NCBI GenBank assembly: GCA_902497035.1
Contig: CABVDL010000017.1
Coordinates: 1 to 36,221 of the forward strand
Length of the DNA: 36,221 nucleotides
From: an uncultured Prevotella sp.
GTDB lineage: Bacteria > Bacteroidota > Bacteroidia > Bacteroidales > Bacteroidaceae
Reading direction: 5' to 3'
Shown: positions 31,579 through 36,221 of the stretch, one piece after another
How positions within the stretch are numbered: position 1 is the first letter of the stretch
Layout: every line of letters begins with the position of its first letter
Made by a program: the position numbers and the translations under genes
The notes under the pieces: generated by a model
Seen by the model: only the letters and a program-made list of their open reading frames with translations
The model's database searches: none
What the model was told of the DNA's origin: nothing

Positions 31579-32937
31579 ATGACAGAAGAGAGAGCAAGTT
31601 TTGGCAGCAAGATTGGCATGATATTGGCCACGGCCGGCGGCGCGGTAGGACTGGGCAACGTATGGCGTTTCCCCTACATGACGGGTCAAAACGGCGGTGC
31701 GGCCTTCATTATCGTTTATATCGGCTGCGTGTTGCTGCTGGGTATCCCCTGCATGGTCTCCGAGTTTATCATCGGCCGTCACGGTGCGGCCAACACCTAC
31801 CGGGCCTACTCGCGTGTGGCCGGCGGCTCTGCCTGGCGCTTCGTCGGTCTGCTCGGCGTGGTGACAGGCTTCCTCATCACGGGCTACTACGGCGTGGTGG
31901 CCGGCTGGTGTATGCAGTACGTCTATGCCTCCATCATGGGGCAGCTTCAAGGCAATCCCGAGTTTGTGAAGGAATACTTCACGCAGTTTTCCACCAATCC
32001 TGTCCAGCCGTTGTTCTGGCTTCTCGTCATCATGCTGGGCACCCACTTGGTCATCATCCATGGCGTGCGCGGCGGCATAGAGAAGGCGTCCAAGCTGATG
32101 ATGCCCACCTTATTCATACTGTTGCTTGTCATCGTGGTGGCCTCCTGCCTTTTGCCCAATGCGTCAAAAGGCATAGCGTTTCTGTTCAAGCCCGACTTCT
32201 CCAAGCTCAACCAGGGCGTGTTCCTCGGAGCTCTGGGCCAGTCGTTCTATTCGCTGAGCATCGCCATGGGCTGCATCTGCACCTACGCCTCCTACTATAC
32301 GCGGCAGACCAATCTGCTCAGCTCTGCCGTGCAGATCTCAGTCATCGACACCATGGTCGCCATTCTTGCGGGCCTGATGATTTTCCCCGCCGCCTTCTCG
32401 GTGGGCATCAATCCCGACAGCGGTCCCTCACTCATCTTCATCACCCTGCCCAACGTCTTCAATGAGGTGTTCAGCGGCATGCCGTTCGTCGGTTGGATTA
32501 TCTCGCTGATGTTCTATCTCCTGCTCACGCTGGCGGCTCTCACGTCGCTCATGTCGCTCCATGAGGTCAGCACGGCCTTCTTCTACGAGGAGCTTCACAT
32601 CTCGCGCAAGCGCGGCGCCACCATTGTCACGGTCTCCACGACGCTCATCGGCTGTTTCTGCTCACTGTCGTTAGGAGTCCTTCCTGGACTGTCGGTGGGC
32701 GGAAAGCCGTTGTTCGATGTCTTTGACTTTGTCACCGGTCAGATATTCCTGCCCGTCGGCGGCTTCCTGACTTGTATCTTCCTGGGCTGGTTTGTGCCGA
32801 AGCAGCTGGTCAGGGACGAGTTCACCAACTGGGGTACAGTGAGCCGCCATCTTTTCTTGCCTTACCTGTTCCTGGTGCGCTTTGTGGCGCCCATCGCCAT
32901 CCTGTGCATCTTCATGCATCAGCTGGGCCTGTTTTGA
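31579..32937 (+). CDS. Sodium-dependent transporter, NSS (SNF) family, first of two
   Basis: 452 residues with about 11 membrane helices, like the bacterial NSS members MhsT and TnaT rather than the 12-helix eukaryotic ones. TM1 has the family signature AVGLGNVWRFPYMTGQNGG (unwound Na+/substrate-binding region), followed by GIPCMVSEFIIGRHG. SIAMGCICTYASY is in TM6, and FPAAFSVGINPDSGPSLIFITLP marks the TM7/EL4 region. It symports an amino acid or related solute with Na+; the substrate cannot be told from the sequence. A second, clearly paralogous gene follows after 43 bp without a promoter, so the two are one operon. Confidence 0.94.
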   Translation: MTEERASFGSKIGMILATAGGAVGLGNVWRFPYMTGQNGGAAFIIVYIGCVLLLGIPCMVSEFIIGRHGAANTYRAYSRVAGGSAWRFVGLLGVVTGFLITGYYGVVAGWCMQYVYASIMGQLQGNPEFVKEYFTQFSTNPVQPLFWLLVIMLGTHLVIIHGVRGGIEKASKLMMPTLFILLLVIVVASCLLPNASKGIAFLFKPDFSKLNQGVFLGALGQSFYSLSIAMGCICTYASYYTRQTNLLSSAVQISVIDTMVAILAGLMIFPAAFSVGINPDSGPSLIFITLPNVFNEVFSGMPFVGWIISLMFYLLLTLAALTSLMSLHEVSTAFFYEELHISRKRGATIVTVSTTLIGCFCSLSLGVLPGLSVGGKPLFDVFDFVTGQIFLPVGGFLTCIFLGWFVPKQLVRDEFTNWGTVSRHLFLPYLFLVRFVAPIAILCIFMHQLGLF

Positions 32938-32980
32938 GCGGCTGATGCTTCCAGGGACAGAACATGATTAATACAGCAAT

Positions 32981-34321
32981 ATGGAACGAGTCAGTTTTGG
33001 CACAAAGATAGGTGTCATCCTTGCCACGGCAGGGTCGGCCGTTGGCCTTGGCAATGTGTGGCGCTTCCCTTATATGACCGGCAAGGACGGCGGCGCGGCG
33101 TTCATCGTCGTCTACCTTGTGGCCATTCTCATGCTGGGCATACCCGGCATGGTGGCCGAGTTTGTGGTGGGCCGTCACGGAGCCTCCAATGCCGCCCGCG
33201 CCTATCAGCGCGCAGGCGGGCGCGCCTGGGGACTTGTCGGTTACCTCGGCGTGTTCACGTCGCTCATCATCCTGGGCTTCTATTCCGTTGTCGCGGGCTG
33301 GTGCCTGCAGTACCTGGCCGTGTCGCTCATTGGCCGCATCCACGGCGACGCCGCCTTTGCGGCCTCCTATTTCCGTGAGTTTTCCTCCGACCCCATAGAG
33401 CCGCTGCTGTGGACGGTGGTCTTTATCCTCATCACCCATTTCGTCGTGGTGCGCGGTGTCAGGCGCGGCATCGAGCGTGTGAGCAACATCCTCATGCCCG
33501 TGCTGTTCATCCTGCTGCTCGTCATTGTGGTGGCCTCGTGCACGCTGCCCAATGCCGGGAAAGGCATCGAATACCTGTTCAAGCCCGACTTCTCGCAGGT
33601 GTCGCGCAGCGTCTTCCTCGACGCGCTTGGCCAGGCTTTCTTCTCCCTGTCCCTCGGCACGGCCTGTCTCTGCACCTATTCCTCCTATTTCTCGCGCCAG
33701 ACCAACCTGCTGAGGTCGGCCGGACAGATAGCGGCCATCGACACCCTCGTCGCCATCCTTGCGGGCCTGATGATATTTCCTGCCGCGTTTGCCGTCGGCA
33801 TCAATCCCGACAGCGGGCCGTCGCTCATCTTCATCACGTTGCCCACGGTGTTTCAGCAGGCGTTCGCGCCCGTTCCCGGCTATTTCGTCAGCGTGCTGTT
33901 CTATGCCTTGCTGGTGCTGGCGGCCCTCACTTCCACCATCTCGATGCATGAGATAGGCACGTCGATGTGGTTTGAGGAGCTGCACATCTCGCGCGGCAAG
34001 GGCGCCCTCATCGAGACGGCGGCTGCCGTCGCCATCGGCATCCTCTGCTCGCTGTCGTGCGGCGCCGCCGACATCACGATAGCCGGAAAGAGCATGCTCG
34101 ACTTCTGCGACTTCCTCACCTCCAACGTTCTGCTGCCCGTCGGCTCGTTCCTCACCTGCATCCTCGTCGGCTGGGTGGCCCCGCGCAAGATGGTGCGCGA
34201 CGAGCTGACCAACTGGGGCACGCTCTCCACTGGCATTTATAAGATATGGCTGTTTTTAGTCCGTTTCATCGCACCTGTGAGCATTCTTGTGGTGTTCCTC
34301 CATCAGCTTAATGTCATCTGA
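32981..34321 (+). CDS. Sodium-dependent transporter, NSS (SNF) family, second of two
   Basis: 446 residues, same plan as the preceding gene. TM1 reads SAVGLGNVWRFPYMTGKDGG, TM2 start GIPGMVAEFVVGRHG, TM6 region SLGTACLCTYSSYFSRQTN, and PAAFAVGINPDSGPSLIFI is nearly identical to the first copy. Differences collect in TM3 (SLIILGFYSVVAGW against GFLITGYYGVVAGW), in TM8-10 and in outer loops, so the two may take different substrates or may act at different affinity. The pair appears to be an old tandem duplication. No promoter is seen in the 43-bp gap. Confidence 0.94.
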   Translation: MERVSFGTKIGVILATAGSAVGLGNVWRFPYMTGKDGGAAFIVVYLVAILMLGIPGMVAEFVVGRHGASNAARAYQRAGGRAWGLVGYLGVFTSLIILGFYSVVAGWCLQYLAVSLIGRIHGDAAFAASYFREFSSDPIEPLLWTVVFILITHFVVVRGVRRGIERVSNILMPVLFILLLVIVVASCTLPNAGKGIEYLFKPDFSQVSRSVFLDALGQAFFSLSLGTACLCTYSSYFSRQTNLLRSAGQIAAIDTLVAILAGLMIFPAAFAVGINPDSGPSLIFITLPTVFQQAFAPVPGYFVSVLFYALLVLAALTSTISMHEIGTSMWFEELHISRGKGALIETAAAVAIGILCSLSCGAADITIAGKSMLDFCDFLTSNVLLPVGSFLTCILVGWVAPRKMVRDELTNWGTLSTGIYKIWLFLVRFIAPVSILVVFLHQLNVI

Positions 34322-34375
34322 CGGCAATAATTGTTGTGCTCATGGCGTTAGGATAGGAGACGGTACAGTTTTATT

Positions 34376-35290
34376 ATGCGGCTTAAAGACTTCTTTTATC
34401 TCAGGCAATCCGACCGCGTGGTCGTCATCTTCCTCCTTGCATTGGGGCTTGTAGCCCTCGCTGTGGTCCTGTGGGTAGGCGGGGACAATGACACGGTGCC
34501 CACTGACGGTGCCGCCGACAGCACACTGATGCGCCGGTCAGATGCCAAGGCCTCCGCGCTGCGCGAGCGCCGCAATGCCCCGATAGCCTATGCCACCGAG
34601 GACGGCCGGCAGGTGGAGCGCTTCTATTTCGACCCCAATACGGCCGATTCCACCGACCTGCTCCGTCTCGGTCTCAGTCCGTGGTCGGTGCGCAGCATCT
34701 ACCGTTACCGCGCCAAGGGTGGCGTCTACCGCCGTCCCAACGACTTCGCACGGGTCTATGGCCTGACCCAAAGGCAGTACCGCGAGCTGGCACCCTATAT
34801 CCGCATCAGCGACGACTACCAGCCGGCCGAGGCCCTATACGTCCCGGCCAGCCGCGTTCCCCGCGACACGTCACGCCATTACACGCCAAAGCTGCGCGCC
34901 GGCGAGTATGTCGACGCCAATGCTGCCGACACCTCGGCGCTGAAGCGGGTGCCGGGCATCGGCTCCTATTTCGCCAGTCAGATTGTGCGCTACCGCGACC
35001 GCCTCGGCGGGTTCTACGACAAGCGGCAGCTGCTCGAGATTGGCGACTTCCCGGCCGAGGCCATGCCTTATCTCACCGTCTCTTCAGTGCCTGTACGGCG
35101 GCTCTCCGTCAACCGGCTTACGCTCAATGAGCTCAAGCGTCACCCCTACATCAATTTCTATCAGGCGCGCGACATCATCGAGTACCGGCGGCAGCGAGGC
35201 CCGCTGAGAAATATCCGCGAGCTGCGCCTTTTGCCCGATTTCACCGATACCGACCTGGAGCGGCTCAGCCATTATCTGAGCTACGAGTGA
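34376..35290 (+). CDS. Membrane-anchored helix-hairpin-helix protein with three ComEA-like repeats
   Basis: 304 residues. One membrane segment at about 14-35 (VVVIFLLALGLVALAVVLWVGG) is followed by a linker and three ComEA-type (HHH_3) repeats: 86-142 (DPNTADSTDLLRLGLS...), 179-233 (DANAADTSALKRVPGIGSYF, the best helix-hairpin-helix) and 244-300 (SVNRLTLNELKRHPYINFYQ). ComEA relatives bind DNA in uptake; a membrane-anchored three-repeat form is common in Bacteroidota but its job is not established. AGGAGA at about 34356 may act as a weak ribosome site. Its last 26 bp overlap the convergent oxidoreductase gene. Confidence 0.9.
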   Translation: MRLKDFFYLRQSDRVVVIFLLALGLVALAVVLWVGGDNDTVPTDGAADSTLMRRSDAKASALRERRNAPIAYATEDGRQVERFYFDPNTADSTDLLRLGLSPWSVRSIYRYRAKGGVYRRPNDFARVYGLTQRQYRELAPYIRISDDYQPAEALYVPASRVPRDTSRHYTPKLRAGEYVDANAADTSALKRVPGIGSYFASQIVRYRDRLGGFYDKRQLLEIGDFPAEAMPYLTVSSVPVRRLSVNRLTLNELKRHPYINFYQARDIIEYRRQRGPLRNIRELRLLPDFTDTDLERLSHYLSYE

Positions 35291-36221
35291 CCTTTCCCTC
35301 CATCTTGTCCACATGCTGCAGCAGCCGGATGGCGTCCACATACTGCTCTATGCCTTGCGACACCTCCTGTGCGGCCTTCATGGCCAGCACTACGGTCTGC
35401 GGACGGTGCACCACGTCGCCGCCGGCAAAGACGCCGCGGCGTGTCGTCATGCCCATCGGGTAGTCGTTGGTGATGACGTAGCCCTTCTCGTCCACCTCTA
35501 TGCCCGTCGTCGTCGAGACGATGCGGCTGGCGGGACGCGAGCCGATGGCGAGGAACACGCGGTCGAACGGCTCCACACGCTCGCCGTCGGGCGTCTGCAG
35601 GCGCAGGGCCTGGAGGCGGTTGCGGTCGTTGCCGATGAACTCGCTGACGGTGGTCTTCCAACAGAATTTCACGCCTTCGCTCACAGCTAAGTTGTATTCG
35701 GCCTCGATGGCCGGCATCTCCTCCTGCGTCTTGCGGTAAAGCACGGTGACGTCGGCCCCGAGGCGAATGGCCGTGCGTGCGGCGTCCATGGCCACGTTGC
35801 CGCCTCCGATGACGGCCACCTTCTCACCGCGCTTCAGGGGGATGTCCTCCTCGTTGAGCGCGCCCTCGTTGAAGGCGTTGACGTTGTGCAGGAAATAGAT
35901 TGACTGTACCACGCCCCTGAGGCTGGCGCCCGGCGTGCCGGTCATATCTTTCGGCAGTGCCGTACCCGTGCCCATGAAGATGGCGTCGTAACCGTCGGCA
36001 AACAGGCTGTCCACCGTCACGCCGTTGGTGCCGACCAGGCAGTTGCGCACGAAGCGCACGCCGAGGGCCTCAATCTTCTTGATTTCCGTGCGCACCACGG
36101 CCTTGGGCAGCCGGTATTCGGGAATGCCGTACATCAGCACGCCGCCCAGCTCGTCCTGTCCCTCGAAGATGGTCACAGAGAAGCCCTTGCGCGAGAGGTC
36201 GGCGGCAACGGTCAGTCCGGC
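35265..36221 (-). CDS. GltD-like FAD/NAD(P)-dependent oxidoreductase, 3' part only
   Basis: The frame is open to the right edge, so the 5' end is missing; 318 residues remain (starting AGLTVAADLSRKGFSVTIFE, with no start codon seen, the GTG at 36176 being an internal Val). It has the FAD-side region LGGVLMYGIPEYRLPKAVV, then the NAD(P)-binding loop VAVIGGGNVAMDAARTAIRLGA, and the end GVFAGGDVVHRPQTVVLAMKAA, all typical of glutamate synthase small subunit and its relatives (homotetrameric NADPH-GOGAT beta-type, SudA/NfnB-type). Which one cannot be decided without the N-terminus and the upstream gene. It is convergent with the helix-hairpin-helix gene, with a 26-bp overlap. Confidence 0.88.
   Translation of the reverse strand, partial: AGLTVAADLSRKGFSVTIFEGQDELGGVLMYGIPEYRLPKAVVRTEIKKIEALGVRFVRNCLVGTNGVTVDSLFADGYDAIFMGTGTALPKDMTGTPGASLRGVVQSIYFLHNVNAFNEGALNEEDIPLKRGEKVAVIGGGNVAMDAARTAIRLGADVTVLYRKTQEEMPAIEAEYNLAVSEGVKFCWKTTVSEFIGNDRNRLQALRLQTPDGERVEPFDRVFLAIGSRPASRIVSTTTGIEVDEKGYVITNDYPMGMTTRRGVFAGGDVVHRPQTVVLAMKAAQEVSQGIEQYVDAIRLLQHVDKMEGKVTRSSDNG

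Overview
The window is chromosomal DNA of a GC-rich member of the Bacteroidota, most likely Prevotellaceae-like. The evidence is the gene order of the division/cell-wall cluster, a Bacteroidota-type FtsL, DUF4292 and N-/O-acyltransferase (glycine-lipid type) genes, and nine promoters with the Bacteroidota -7 element TAnnTTTG. Almost every gene is a core housekeeping gene. The clearest accessory item is a small AT-rich DUF559 nuclease gene held between long inverted repeats.

Region 1 (about 141-16573, all minus strand) is a complete dcw cluster. In transcription order it reads mraZ, rsmH, ftsL-like, ftsI (PASTA-type PBP), murE, mraY, murD, ftsW, murG, murC, ftsQ, ftsA, ftsZ and a yqeY-type gene. 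murF, ddl and murB are not in it. A promoter and three 10-bp-spaced MraZ boxes lie in front of mraZ. A second promoter lies in front of murG. The 3' end of ftsW appears shifted in frame at a run of seven A. Seven copies of a heptamer separate mraY from murD.

Region 2 (about 16574-17029) is the only gene-free stretch longer than 300 bp. It holds 22-bp tandem repeats, a hairpin and a promoter. Region 3 (17030-18884, plus strand) is an O-acyltransferase/N-acyltransferase pair that looks like the glycine-lipid genes glsA/glsB. Region 4 (18902-19618) is the DUF559 cassette, placed between the stop codons of two convergent genes.

Region 5 (19617-25917) has a dGTPase-family gene (minus) divergent from dut (plus). 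dut leads a tightly packed set: dut, a TPR protein, a DUF4292 lipoprotein and an EnvC-like amidase activator. Region 6 (25940-30419) has an M20 deacylase (minus) divergent from an acyl-CoA ligase, followed by prfB (RF2) without a programmed frameshift and a 63-residue membrane protein. Region 7 (30430-36221) has a repeat/hairpin spacer, a CYTH protein, a convergent VanZ-like protein, two tandem NSS-family transporters, a helix-hairpin-helix protein and the 3' part of a GltD-like oxidoreductase that runs off the right edge.

No tRNA, rRNA, CRISPR array, transposase or phage gene was seen. All function calls come from reading motifs and gene order; no database search was possible.
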